The notes beneath the pieces are model-generated. The model was not told where the DNA came from, made no database searches, and saw only the letters and a list, made by a program, of their open reading frames with translations. The position numbers and the translations under genes were made by a program. DNA of 64,000 nt. Origin: Entoloma clypeatum (lineage: Eukaryota; Basidiomycota; Agaricomycetes; Agaricales; Entolomataceae). The DNA is taken from positions 3,720,001 to 3,784,000 of the forward strand of contig OY751486.1 in the NCBI GenBank assembly GCA_963565915.1, written 5' to 3'. Shown here piece by piece: positions 11,191-22,091 of this stretch (its first letter is position 1; every line of letters starts with the position of its first letter).

Positions 11191-13232
11191 ATGGAAATAC
11201 AGGCTGCCATGTTCCAATTCACTGGAATACAACGCCCAGTCCAACCTAGGGCCACCTGCATCGTCGGTCCCGCCGCTCAGATGGGCGGAAACACACGAAT
11301 GTTGTCAAGCGTCGCCACAATAGACTCGGATCGTAGCAACGCTGTAAGCTCCACCCATCCGACCAGACCTGTTTATACCAGAGTGCCACTGGTGCGGACG
11401 AACAGGCTGCATAATCAGCAGGCATTCGAACCAGCGAACAGGAACCGTGAAATTACCTCGACACCCGCTGTTCCTCCACCTTCCCAACAGCTACAGCACG
11501 CTTCACAAAACATAGCGCACCCTTTTCAACTTCCACAAACGGTGATGGCACCAGTACCGTTCGTGCTCCCGTTTCTGGGTCGGGGTATTTTATCTTATCT
11601 ATTCGCTGCAGATCCCCTTCGTTTCCTCAACATAATCAGGTTGGCGCACCCGGGCCGGCGACAAGACCCAGCACCCCCGTGGAAGACGAAACTACCACAA
11701 GACCTAGTACCCCTGTACCCGACGAAACAACTACGAGACCCAGCACCCCCAATTCAAGGACAGCAACTGATCTCGGAGTCAGCGTCCTCCAAGCGCCTGC
11801 TTCCAATCCTTGCTTCACAGGTGCACCGATTCTGGAAACATGTGTACCAGACGCGACGGGCAACCACGAGGTACCTACTGGTTCCACCCAAATGTCCTTT
11901 GAAATTCCAGGCCTTGTCGCCGATGATTTCGCCATTGGCACTCCAGATTGTACAGCTAGTTCACTCTGCCAGAACACCATAACGCCGGAGGCGCATCCTG
12001 CCTTGCCTGCCATACCCGCTGCCTTCTCATTGACTAGCTGGGGTGAACACTCTTCCACGATTAGGCAGGACTCACAGCCGTATGCAGGCATGAACGATGC
12101 TTCCATGCAGCCCCTCCCATCGTTCGTTTTCTCAAGCGGCCAACGGTGGAACTCAGTGGTCGAAACCCACTGGCAGAATCCCAGGCTTTCACAACCCGAA
12201 CCGCCCGATCACGGCACCGGCTCCAGCAACGTCGTGAGTCTATCTCCATACGCGTACTTCATCCGTTAAATTTTCTCTCCCCGTGGTTAGGGTCTGAATC
12301 TTTGGAGCCAACCTTCGAGTTGGCAGCCTTTCGCAAACCTACACAGCGTCCAGCACCATGATCAACCATATCTGGGGCAGCAATATCTCGCCTCTGTGCC
12401 TTCATATCCACCACAAATTGCGACGTGCCCGCAGTCTACCTTTCCCCCTCAGACGCCCTCCCTATTTCCGATCGAAGTTCCTCGATCATGGAACCACCAA
12501 CCGGTGGTAGCGGAACCCAACGTTTACTCACCTCGACTCGATGTTCCCTCCATGCCATTCTCCTTCTGTCGTCCAGGCCCACGGTCAGCGCCGCCGCCGG
12601 TGGAACCCAGCACACTTGTCTTGGAACCTCAGACGGAGTGGTACAAGAGATACGAGGCGCTCCAGAAAGAAAGGTCTAAGAAGGAGAAGAAGACGATAAT
12701 GCCTCTGTTTCCTGGGCTGCCAAACACAGACCTTTCACATCTTGCATTTGAGCCTCGTCCGCCATTTTTCAAGGACGCGAAGTTGGCAGCTATCGAGAAA
12801 GACTTGGTGCGGCGACTGGTAAGATTGATCTTCCTCCTTCATTCCGCATCGCCTTAATCCTGTAATTAATTTTTCTTTCATTTCGATCAGGAAATTGAAC
12901 GCCGCCTCGTCGCTGAACGGGAAGCTCGCAAAGCTAAAAGACCCTCCAAACGTCCAAGGGAGCCTCGCAAACCAGACTCACCCGACGATGAAAATTTGGA
13001 AAATGCCCGGCCAAGTAAGAGACGGAAGGTCCGGGAAGAGCCTGCTGTCAGTAATAGCACTTGCGTGCGTCGAAAACTGGCGGTGGATAAACCTTCGAGG
13101 TCCGCAGCAAGGCAGCCAAGGACACTCAGGGAAGAGAAGAAGTCGAACGGCCAAGTGGCACGGTCGTGCCCCAACTTGATCTCCAGCTTTTTCGGAGGAC
13201 TTGATGTCGTTCGCCAGGCGCTGCAGTGGTAG
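11191..13232 (+). CDS. Unknown Pro/Ser/Thr-rich protein with basic C-terminus
   Basis: Not recognised as a known family. Exons 11612-12233, 12291-12818 and 12891-13232 join cleanly (introns of 57 and 72 bases). The first exon starts at ATG 11191, and its 3' end is probably 11570, though the donor (GTTTCT) is weak. That model gives 623 residues in frame. Visible features are a triple repeat TRPSTPV-(E/P)DETT at about 11660-11750; Gln- and Pro-rich segments; then a charged helical region (KLAAIEKDLVRRLEIERR) leading to a Lys/Arg-rich tail with likely nuclear localisation signals (KRPSKRPREPRK and PSKRRKVRE). It may be a nuclear regulatory protein, but no DNA-binding fold is evident. Confidence 0.65.
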
Positions 13233-14779
13233 CGCCGCACCCCACCCCTCAACTTCAAGAATCCACCCACACGATACCCCCATCGACATGGCTTACTAGC
13301 ACTTGCATGTATCCTTTGTTTGTCCCCTACCATTTGGTTGAATTGGTTCCTGTATTTGTATTTTGTTCTAACTGAAACTGTATCTTACATTACATTTTTC
13401 GTCGTGTAATCAAACATACCGGAACACCTCCGATTGGTCGCGCCAGTCTTGCCATAGGTTGGTAACGCCTGGATCGGTTTAACGATGAAAAAGCCGTTCA
13501 CTCAAGAATAGTCACATACCTCTTCCCAATCACCCCCGAAAGCAACTAAGCCTTACCAGCTCTAGGCTCGTCGAAATCTTGTCGATGATGAGGAATCCTC
13601 TCCTTCCCAGGTCTAGGCACAGACACAACCGCCGCAACGTCCGACGAAGTCATGCGCGCGTCCGATCCACCATGGACCAAAGCGCCGTGTCCTTGCATAA
13701 AAACGCAGTAGATGAGTTTCAGCGAACAATCCAAGAAAGATTTTGTACGACTGTACCGTACGGGGAGTCCACGCCCTCCTTCTCCTTTATGTCTCGGCTC
13801 GCGGCCCACATCGTTCCGAGCGCCCCGACGATGACGCCTGTGCAGGCGAAGGCCTGAGTTTAAGTTTAGTTTGTGATGGTGGGCGACGAGGGCGTGAACG
13901 CACCATGGTCATTCCGCGAAGGCGCATCGGATAGTAGCGCTCATACCATGACATGTTTGCGGGAGGTGTTGGGAAATTCGTATATCGATGGTTCGGGAAC
14001 GGTATTGCTACGGGAGCTGGCGGTGAGGAGGAGGTCGAGTTTACAACCGATCTTGGCGTATGACGTCACGGGAATTTAACGACACGGTCTCTAATTGAAT
14101 GTAGGGTGTTTTTCTACGTAACGCTAATGCTACTGCAAGTGTTACCATAGCCGTCCACCAGGTTGTCCTATAAGTGAAAAGAATGCCACCGACATGTAAG
14201 TGAATTAGATGGCAACAACACACCTGGATGCCCTGCAACAGTAACTGGGATGGGTGTTTCGCTTATGGTCACAGATCGTATGGTTAAAGAACGGAGAAAA
14301 GGAGATCCCCAGGATGTCAACTTCGGAACTTGCTCGGCCGTAGAAAGAGTTGATGGTGCCTGTCCCACCCGTTGGTCAGGTGGGCCATGAGAGGGCTGAG
14401 TACCGACCATGGTTAACATCCTTTTAACAAGCGAGAGCTGCCGATCGGGGGGGTTTCAAGGTTTTTGCCGGTTGAGAGAGCCTCCGCCTTTATTTACGTG
14501 GATTATACATGAATCGGTGTTCCTTGGGCTGCAAACGCTGCCACAACGTCTTTTGTATACCTGACCCCCAGAAAGACTTTCTTCTGGGGGAAAAATCTAC
14601 AATCTGGTGTTCAACATTGGTAGTATTGTGACTTTTCTTCGGGGCCTGGGGGGGGGGGTTACTATCGCGGAGAAACAGGTGATTTCTGCAGGTTAATCAT
14701 ATGTGAGAGCTTTCCTACACTTCGTGTGAGGGCGAGAGGCGAGGCTTGCGGCTCGTGGTCGGGATCAGTGAGGCTTTAG
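13233..14779. other. Intergenic, no gene supported
   Basis: About 1.5 kb with only short frames. Frames at 13546-13857 on both strands were considered, but no motif or intron pattern supports them. A run of nine or ten G lies at about 14650, and ATAC-CTGACCCCCAGAAAGACTTTCTTCTGGGGG near 14560 forms a small hairpin (CCCCCAGAAAG/CTTTCTTCTGGGGG). Confidence 0.4.
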
Positions 14780-16169
14780 ATGACAACGCAACCAATGTCT
14801 GGCAGTGACCATCGCCCTCAAAAGACCTCGCTGCGGATGAATTTGAGAGGCCATAGGTCGCTGGTTGGCGTAAGGATATCCTGGGCCAACAGAAATCAGC
14901 TCGATTATTCCGGTCATGGCCTCTATTCCACTCAAGGTATGCCCGGTATGTCTGCAATACGAGTATAAGCTCACTGTCAGTATCAGGCGCGGAACAGGTC
15001 ATCGCAGACCTCAAGTCCAGGCGCTTCGTGTCCCGTCTCCTCCTAGCTCACAACGAGCTCGGGGACAACGGCTGCATTGCCTTGTTTCGCTACCTCACGT
15101 CGGCCCCACTCGTCGTATCAGAGATCGTCCTCACCTCCAACCACATCGGCAACACAGGGCTGCTAGCCATCGTCGACTATCTCAAGAACAACCAGACGTT
15201 GAAGAAGCTGTCCCTGCAGAACGTATGCCCTGCGCCCAGTCCGCCTTCCCGAGAATAACATTCTCGCCCCCCCCTCAGAACAAGTTCACCAGCGACCCGT
15301 CGACGACCCAGTCCTTCGTCGCCGCCCTCAACTCCTCCTCCCTCGAGGCCCTCCAGCTCGCCACCAGCCCAGGCCTAGCCGACCGCTTCGTCGCCGCCTT
15401 CCTCCCGCATCTCACCTCCCCGCTCCTCCAAGAGCTCAACATCTCCTCCATGCACCTCTCCCCCGCCGCCCTCCCACACATAGTCGCCTACCTCTCCTCG
15501 CCCCACCGCTGCCGCCTCGAGACCTTCAGCTGCAGCGCAAACATGCTCGGCACGCCCGGCGTCAAAACGCTCATCGAGGCCGTCGAGCAACACAACTACC
15601 GTCTGTGCAGGCTCGACATTTTCTCGAACCAGGGGCGCGCAGAGGACGTCGACAGCGAGAGCCTCACGGAGTGGCGCTCGACGTATGCCCTCCTCACGCG
15701 CGTGCTGGTCCGCAACGGCCAGCTCAAGCGCGCGACGGAGGAGCAGGCGTTCTGCCTCTTGCGGTACGCGCGCATGCTGCTTCTTTGTCCAGCGTCGATA
15801 TCACCACCACCACCTCCTCCTCCCCTACCTCCTCCCAATCAAGATCAAGACCAAGAAGGCCCACTTCCCGTTCCTGTGCACTTCGTCGCACTCCCCATTG
15901 AACTCAAGCAGCACATCCTCTCCTTCTTCGCCCCCGACCTCAGCTCCGCACAGCGAGTTAAAATCTACACCTACGCCTCCTCTCTCTCGACGCTCCCGCG
16001 CCTCCTCCCGCGCCTGACCGACGCGATCTATAACCCTCCTCGGTGTCCCGTTGGGCACTGCACGGGTTTCCACAGCCCTCCTATCGGTTCCCGCGAGTGC
16101 CACAGGGAGAGGTGGCTCGCGGCCGTGGGGTGCGACTTTTATCAGCCAGAAGGACGGTGCAGTCTGTGA
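14780..16169 (+). CDS. Leucine-rich-repeat (ribonuclease-inhibitor-like) protein
   Basis: Exons 14981-15222 and 15279-16169 are joined by a 56-base intron that restores the repeat unit LKKLSLQN/NKF. RNI-type leucine-rich repeats are visible: LLLAHNELGDNGCIALF, IVLTSNHIGNTGLLAIV, LQELNISSMHLSPAALPHI and FSCSANMLGTPGVKTLI. A Pro-rich linker (about 15800-15840) and a C-terminal domain ending with several Cys and His residues follow. The first exon is uncertain: 14780-14936 keeps the frame (429 residues in all), whereas the alternative ATG at 14916 (MASIPLK) does not join in phase. LRR proteins of this kind usually act as binding scaffolds; the partner is unknown. Confidence 0.7.
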
Positions 16170-16315
16170 TGTGAGTACAGAATCTCTCTTGTCTGCTGGT
16201 AGTTTTGAGATGAAAAAACAAGAACTCCTGATTGTAATGCACATTTTATATCATAATGGTCTGTAAAGTACCATACATCCTCTCATAATCTCACGCTATA
16301 CACAACAAACTATCG

Positions 16316-18230
16316 TCACGACCGTGTCTGCATGACCTCGAAGAAAGCCGTATACTCCTCGGGCGTCATCAGATCGTGGTCCTCCTCTGTCACCTGCGAA
16401 TACGGCACAGGTTTCCCATTCACTAGTGACACCGCAACGTGAGCCATGACACCCAACAAAAAACAACAACAGAAACAGACCATAAACCAGAGGATCATCT
16501 TCCGCAGCCACGAACGGTTGCACATCAGCGACCACAACCACGCCCACCTGAACCGGCACGATCCCATTCTCCAGCGAATACCCAAACCCGTTGAGCCCCT
16601 CGTCCAACTTGGCAACCTTTGTCTTCGCCGCCGGCCCGCTCACGTCTTCCCTCGATCGCGACCGTTTCCGGTACTCGTTCAGAGAATCGAGGTACTCTAT
16701 CGACGGCTTCCGATCCTCCTCCTCATCATACGCGGCGTCTCCAAAGTCGGAGCCGCCAGGCATGCCAAGTGTGGAAGGCGTAGCCTGCGCCGACGCAGCT
16801 GCGGACGAGGCGGCCAATGACGCGTAGTACTGGTCATAATCTGCGTGGAACATCAACGTCGTGAACATTGATCAGCAAGAAGGACGAAGACTCACAAGCA
16901 GCCTCTGCGTTGACCACCGGTTTCACATCCTCCGTGACACGCACCATCGGATGGTGATGTTGATGGTGGTGGTGGTGGTGATGGTGATGGTGATCAGGCC
17001 GCGCACCACCAACCACACCCAGGCCCTTCAAAATATCATCGTTCGACGTCGTCGACACGCCAGTCGCGCCGGCGGTCTCCGCCCTCACACTCTCCTTCAC
17101 CCCTAGTGCCGTCAAGTCGCCCGTGATCGTGCTCTTCAAGTGCCACGCCGGCAGCGCGTTCTGCTGCCGCTTCGCCTCGGCCTGTGCGGCACGCTCCAGC
17201 TGCTGCGTTGCCTCGTCCTTGTCCAAGGACATCATGATGCCAACGCCCTCGTCTTCTCTCGTCTTCCCGTCGGCACCGGCGACCTTGAGGCCTGAGCTGT
17301 CTTGCGACGCCTTCAGCTTCTCGGGGTCGATGAGGTTGTTCTTCACCCACGCCGCGACGTCGAACCTGCAGGGAGGATTCAGATGTCAGACACAGTGGGA
17401 AGGGAAGCGCGCACGCAGGTAGAACCATCGCCTCGCTCTTTTGCAGACCCTCTCTTATGAACCGCATCTGATGGTTAAACCTCTGCATCCGGTCCTTGCT
17501 TCCCAGGACGCTCTCTGCATTCTCGTTGTCCACCACTTCGGCGCGACAGATCTCGCATATCAGGGTCCCCGAGGCAAAGTCCATCAACTTGTCGACCTCG
17601 AGCGGGGTATAGGACTGTTTGCATTGCGGGCATATGTAGCCCTTGTTGTCCAGTTCCTACAAAGAAGGATGAGAAAATTTGGTCAAGGCGGGGGGAAGCA
17701 CAGACTGACGTTGCGGAGGGAGGAGTCGATGATGTGTCGCATCTTGGCTATGCGCCATTTGACGACGTTACAGAAATACTCGTAGTCGATGTAGTAGTAC
17801 TGTCTTCCGACAGACCGCTGAGCACCTTCCTTGAGCTCGTTCTGACGATAGCTGTTTCCCCAAAATATTACTCAGCAATCCGGGGACAGAGGAGAAAGCA
17901 ACGCAACGGACATTTTGACCAAGCAGTCATTGGAAAGGACAGCGATGACCTTGTTGAGCTCCTTGGGCTGCAACCCCATCCTGCCCGCCAGATCGTCGTC
18001 CTTGAGACTATCGCATGCAGGGATCACGAATGAGCAAATCCGTTTACACAAAGAAGCAAGAAAGAAGTAGGAGGGATAGAAGGTCAGAGGTGGCTGGCTC
18101 GACGACCTGCTACTTACACCGGGTGGCGGGCAAGCTGGTCCATGATGATGGTGTATTTTGGATCGTAAAAAGCGCGTGAGACGTGCTGGACGAGAAGGCG
18201 GAGGGTCTCCTGGTCTTCCTTGGTTGCCAT
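16316..18230 (-). CDS. TFA1: Transcription initiation factor TFIIE subunit alpha
   Basis: Seven exons, written low to high: 16316-16422, 16481-16840, 16896-17365, 17415-17656, 17710-17851, 17912-18007 and 18118-18230, giving 509 residues in frame. The N-terminal TFE/IIE-alpha winged helix (LVQHVSRAFYDPKY, then LKDDDLAGRMGLQPKELNKV and RQYYYIDYEYFCNVVKWRI) is followed by a zinc ribbon with CPQC and CEIC. The C-terminus carries the conserved acidic-tail motif VNGKPVPYSQVTEEDHDLMT. TFIIE alpha recruits and regulates TFIIH in the RNA polymerase II pre-initiation complex. A poly-His run lies at about 16945-16985. The start MATKEDQE at 18230 was chosen because it leads straight into the winged helix; an upstream in-frame ATG at 18371 is possible. 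It is divergent from the ene-reductase at 18461. Confidence 0.93.
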
Positions 18231-18460
18231 TTCAAGGTTCTGTCCGGCTGTCGTCGTTCTAAGGAGGCCGTCAAGGCCGCGCGACACGAGCGGAACGCCC
18301 GCAGAAGGAGATGCGGGTGGTGGTTTGGTGGTGGCCAGGTAACTTATGTAAGAATCGCGGAAACCGCACATGTCTTCACCAACGTTCTGCTCCCCCGCTG
18401 TCGCGTCAATGTGTCCCCTTGGTGACTCATAAAAGGTCCTTCAACGCAAGAATTTCAACG
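18231..18460. promoter_or_regulatory. Shared divergent promoter region
   Basis: About 230 bases separate the start codons of TFIIE alpha (minus strand) and the ene-reductase (plus strand), so both promoters must lie here unless the TFIIE alpha start is the upstream ATG at 18371. No TATA box is obvious. Confidence 0.5.
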
Positions 18461-20117
18461 ATGCAAGTTCAGTTATTCTCCCCTGTCGATCTGCCATGCG
18501 GTCGACGCGTTCAAAATCGTCTCGTCAAGGTCAGCAGTTCATTCCACGATGTCCCACAAAATCCCACCTCTTTTTCCAGGTCGCCATGTACGAACACCTC
18601 GCCGCCCTCCTCGGCGGGCCCCCGAACCAACTCCATTATTCCTTGTACTCCAAATGGTCCGAATCCGACTGGGGCATGATCATCACCGGCAACGTCCAGG
18701 TCTCGCACACCCACCTCGGCCTTGGGCGCGACGTCGTCATCCCCCACCATCTCACAGACGAGTCCCTCAAACCGTTCAAACAGTGGGCTGATGTCATCCA
18801 CGGCGCAGGCCCGTCCAAAGGTGTGCTTGCCCTCATGCAGCTCTGCCACGCCGGACGCCAGTCTACCAATGTCCTGGGCGGGCGTCCGCCCTTCCACCCG
18901 CCCCTCGCGCCGAGTGCTATCGGAGTGAAACCCAAGAACTTGGGCTGGCTCTCCGATGTGCTGCATTCCCTCGCCTTCCAGACACCACGGCCAATGTCCA
19001 TCTCGGACATTGACGATGTCGTTGAGGAGTTTGTTAGAGCAGCCAGAGTCGCTCATATGTCCGGGTTCGACGGTGTGCAGATTCACGCCGCGCATGGCTG
19101 TGAGTGGCTCTGATGAATTCGATGGTCATCAACTGATCGGCTTTTTCTAGACCTCGTTGCACAATTCATATCACCCAAGGTAGAACCATCCGTATCTCGT
19201 GTCACTTTGGGATGACAATGACCATTGCTCGTAGACAAACAAGCGCACGGATGAGTATTCTTCACACCCCGACCATGCCCTGTGTCTCTTGCATCGCATC
19301 GTTTCCGCCATCCGAGACGCCGTCCCTACAACTTTCATTGTGGCTATCAAGATGAACGCAGCCGACTATGTCAGCTCGGAGAAGGACATCAGCGGGACAG
19401 AAGATGAAGACCGTGTGCTCAATCACGTCCGCCGGATCGCGAGCTGGGGTACGGTCGATTTTATCGAAGTCAGCGGAGGCGACTACGAAACCCCAGGTGC
19501 GGGCTTCGCAATGGCTCGTTCTTAGGGAGATCACTCATTCCCTCTCAGACTTTTCCAACACAGGATCACCAAGACAAGCGCTCTTTTCCCGATTTTCCCG
19601 TGAGGCAGTGGACACTCTCGGGTCTTTGGAACAAACTACCCAACATCCACTACCCCTCGTCCTGCTTACCGGCGGCCTCAAGACTCCAGAGCTCCTGCAC
19701 ACCGCCCTCTCCGCCAACCATGCTCACCTGCTCGGCATTGGCAGGGGCTCCGTGCTCTGCCCCGACCTGCCGACCCTTCTGAAGAGCATACACCCGCCAA
19801 CCTTCGACAGCACGTCCCCCGACCCAGCTTGGTCTACCCCATTCCGGCCTGAGCCCGACCTCAGCACCCGCGTATGGCTGCGCAGGTACTTACCGGCTAT
19901 ACCGTTGGTGGGTGCCAGTATCAATATATCGTGGTATACCATCATGATAAGGCGCTTGGCCACGCTCCCGTCGGGCGTCGGCTTGGAGCCCGATTATAAC
20001 ATTGGGGCGATGGGCGCGTTGTTTTGGTTGTGGGTCTGGGTGGATGATTCGGTGTGGTGGACGTTGGGGTTGGTGGGTCTGAGTGGGGCGCTGGCTGTTT
20101 TGTCGAGATTGGTCTGA
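18461..20117 (+). CDS. Old Yellow Enzyme-family NADH:flavin oxidoreductase with C-terminal membrane segments
   Basis: Exons 18461-18529, 18580-19099, 19151-19179, 19235-19496 and 19549-20117 join to 482 residues in frame. This is an FMN-dependent TIM-barrel ene-reductase: LCHAGRQ (FMN pocket), VQIHAAHGYL with the H-x-x-H pair that binds the substrate carbonyl in YqjM-like (class III) OYEs, FISPKTNKRTDEY, and LLTGGLKTPEL with LGIGRGSVLCPDLP near the FMN phosphate site. Unlike its neighbours at 22-29 kb it has a C-terminal extension with likely membrane helices (LVGASINISWYTIMI and GALFWLWVWVDD...ALAVLSRLV), suggesting membrane attachment. Exon 3 is only 29 bases. It is a distant relative, not a recent copy, of the OYE cluster downstream. 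The substrate is unknown. Confidence 0.85.
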
Positions 20118-20446
20118 TACCGTTTGGTTGTTGCGATACCGAGTTATGTTTGCTTTGATTTGACTTGGATTTTCGCCTTAATTCTTTAGATGTGGTGTTC
20201 TACTGGATGAAATTGAGGAAAACCACTTGATTTGTACCAACGCCTCGTGAAGTGGTACTACTCTACAAGGGGGTCCAAAGCTCGAGAGCCACATTCTGGT
20301 TGTACAATGTTCTTGAACCCATCGTGTTCTCCGCAGACCCGCATCCGTACGTTTATCTCACACCACGCCTCTACAGTAATTGCACGAGCATTTCTTCATT
20401 GTGTCCTAACGTAAAGACGAACAGGATAACTAACCAGCAACTTGAA
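20118..20446. other. Convergent intergenic region
   Basis: It lies between the 3' ends of the ene-reductase (plus) and the MYND protein (minus). Both terminators must lie here. No gene is seen. Confidence 0.5.
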
Positions 20447-21086
20447 CTAAGGATACGACTCTTCATTCCGACGGGAGGCTCCCTTCACCGTGTTGTGCAT
20501 CAACAATCTGGACACGGCCTCGCGGATGTACGCCAACGCTTCCACCGCGGTAAACAACATCTGGTCTGAACGAGGCGGCTCAATTGGTGCCTCATATACC
20601 CGGTACTGCGTGCAAGGATGAACTTCCCGTGAGAGGTGAATTTGATTACCTTGCACCCGTCCCACTCGGGATGGCCAATGACCACAAAAAAGGCGGCCCA
20701 GATATAACAACTGTCAACTGGCCTCCCGAATCCTGGGGTTTGAAAAAAGAAGCAAAGTATGAACGGGGCATACCTTCACATCGCGCCATGCCAGCTTGCG
20801 AAGCGGAATGCTTCTTTTTCTCTGCATGCTGTGCCGTTTCGCATGCTGGGTGGTGTCTTTCCCAGTCTCTCATCTGGCATGTTCGGTTCTGTTGGGGGTC
20901 CCCAGTTTACGATCAGTTTCCTTTCGCGTACTTAATTCGGATGCGACTGAAGTGGCGACTGACGCAGTAGAATGCGTTTCGACACCTGGTGCACGCCTTC
21001 AATGGTATTTGGATTGCGGGTGTGAGACAAAACTGGCATTCGTCGGGGACTTTGGCCAATGGGCCTGGGATGGCGAGCTCAGTCAT
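20447..21086 (-). CDS. Small MYND-type zinc-finger protein
   Basis: Four exons (20447-20605, 20650-20732, 20774-20888, 20964-21086) give 159 residues in frame. A MYND zinc finger is rebuilt across the first intron: CQFC...CTRCRNAFYC joined to NRTCQMRDWERHHPAC, with all expected Cys/His ligands. Downstream are AAFFVVIGHPEWDGCK and a C-terminus with AVEALAYIREAVSRL. MYND fingers mediate protein-protein contacts; no SET or other catalytic domain is present. The start at 21086 (MTELAIPG) was preferred, although an in-frame ATG lies at 21122. Small stand-alone MYND proteins are numerous in mushroom genomes; the function is unknown. Confidence 0.8.
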
Positions 21087-21122
21087 TGTAAAGGACTCAA
21101 GATTTTTGTCATTTCGCGTCAT

Positions 21123-22035
21123 ACGTCATTGGAATGTTGGGCTTTGCTTAGTTTTGATTGGCATAACCTTGAGATCAAAACACTACATATAATGCCAGCT
21201 CATCCTTGATCGCGACTTTCAAAGGAAACACCAGTCCAAAAGCCACGATTGCTCATTACATGCAAGATGTCCCCTTCGCGGGTGTATATCTCTTTTTCTT
21301 CATGAGCGGGTTAAGGTCTGAGCATTGCAGTCTCCCTTTTGATCGACTCTTGCTGGGTTTGGCTGTAACATCGCCGACACGATGTACCAGAAATACCGCT
21401 ACCCGCCTTCTCTCAGCTTTCGTTGCTGAACCCAAAGATCTACGTTTGTAGTAGGGAGGGTCAACTTTTTTTATTTCCGTTGGAGAGGCGGGTAGCATTG
21501 GGAAATGTCGTGGAGATTGGGCGAGATGACCTAGGTTCCCGATTCTCGGATTGCATGCGGAAGTTAACATTGCCTGCTGGCCTGAATGGGAGCATCGTCT
21601 CTCGTCCTTGAGTTCACTTCGTGGCTCATGGTTATAGACCATGAAACTCGATTCAGACTACTCTTGGACTAGTGTCTACCGAATTTTTCAAAACTTCACT
21701 AACCTTCGAGGTTGTTTTGTCGCTGGAATCGGTATGCGTGGTAAGTATGATACTTTCTAGAGCAATCCACCTGTAGATAGCTGATGCAATACAATACATC
21801 ATCTCTTTCAAACACAAACTTCGGGCGGGAAACATTGCCGAAGCTCGATCGGGCCGCCCAATGCAAGCAAGCTTTCAGTCGTTCTTGAAGGTTCTGGCGA
21901 TTTCTGATATTTCTGATTTGGCAGACTGACGGCTGACTGGATTGCTTACTGTTTGAGAAGTTCATTATTATCAAGCTTTCCGGGTACAATGATAAGCTGT
22001 TTTCCCATTTGACCGGCATCCATCAATTCGTGGGC
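21123..22035. other. Intergenic, no gene recognised
   Basis: Only short frames on both strands, with no motif. The right end leads into the promoter of the OYE copy A gene. Confidence 0.45.
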
Positions 22036-22041
22036 TATAAA
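22036..22041 (+). promoter_or_regulatory. TATA box of OYE copy A
   Basis: TATAAA lies 51 bases upstream of the ATG at 22092. The out-of-frame ATG at 22051 is only 10 bases after it, so it is probably not in the transcript, which supports 22092 as the start. The matching position in copy B reads TTTAAA. Confidence 0.55.
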
Positions 22042-22091
22042 GGACGCCAGATGGCGACAACGAGTTCAGGAATCCTCGATCCTCGATCCCC

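Noticed and set aside
13546..13857. Small genes on either strand
   Set aside because: No motif, no supporting splice structure, and both strands are equally open.
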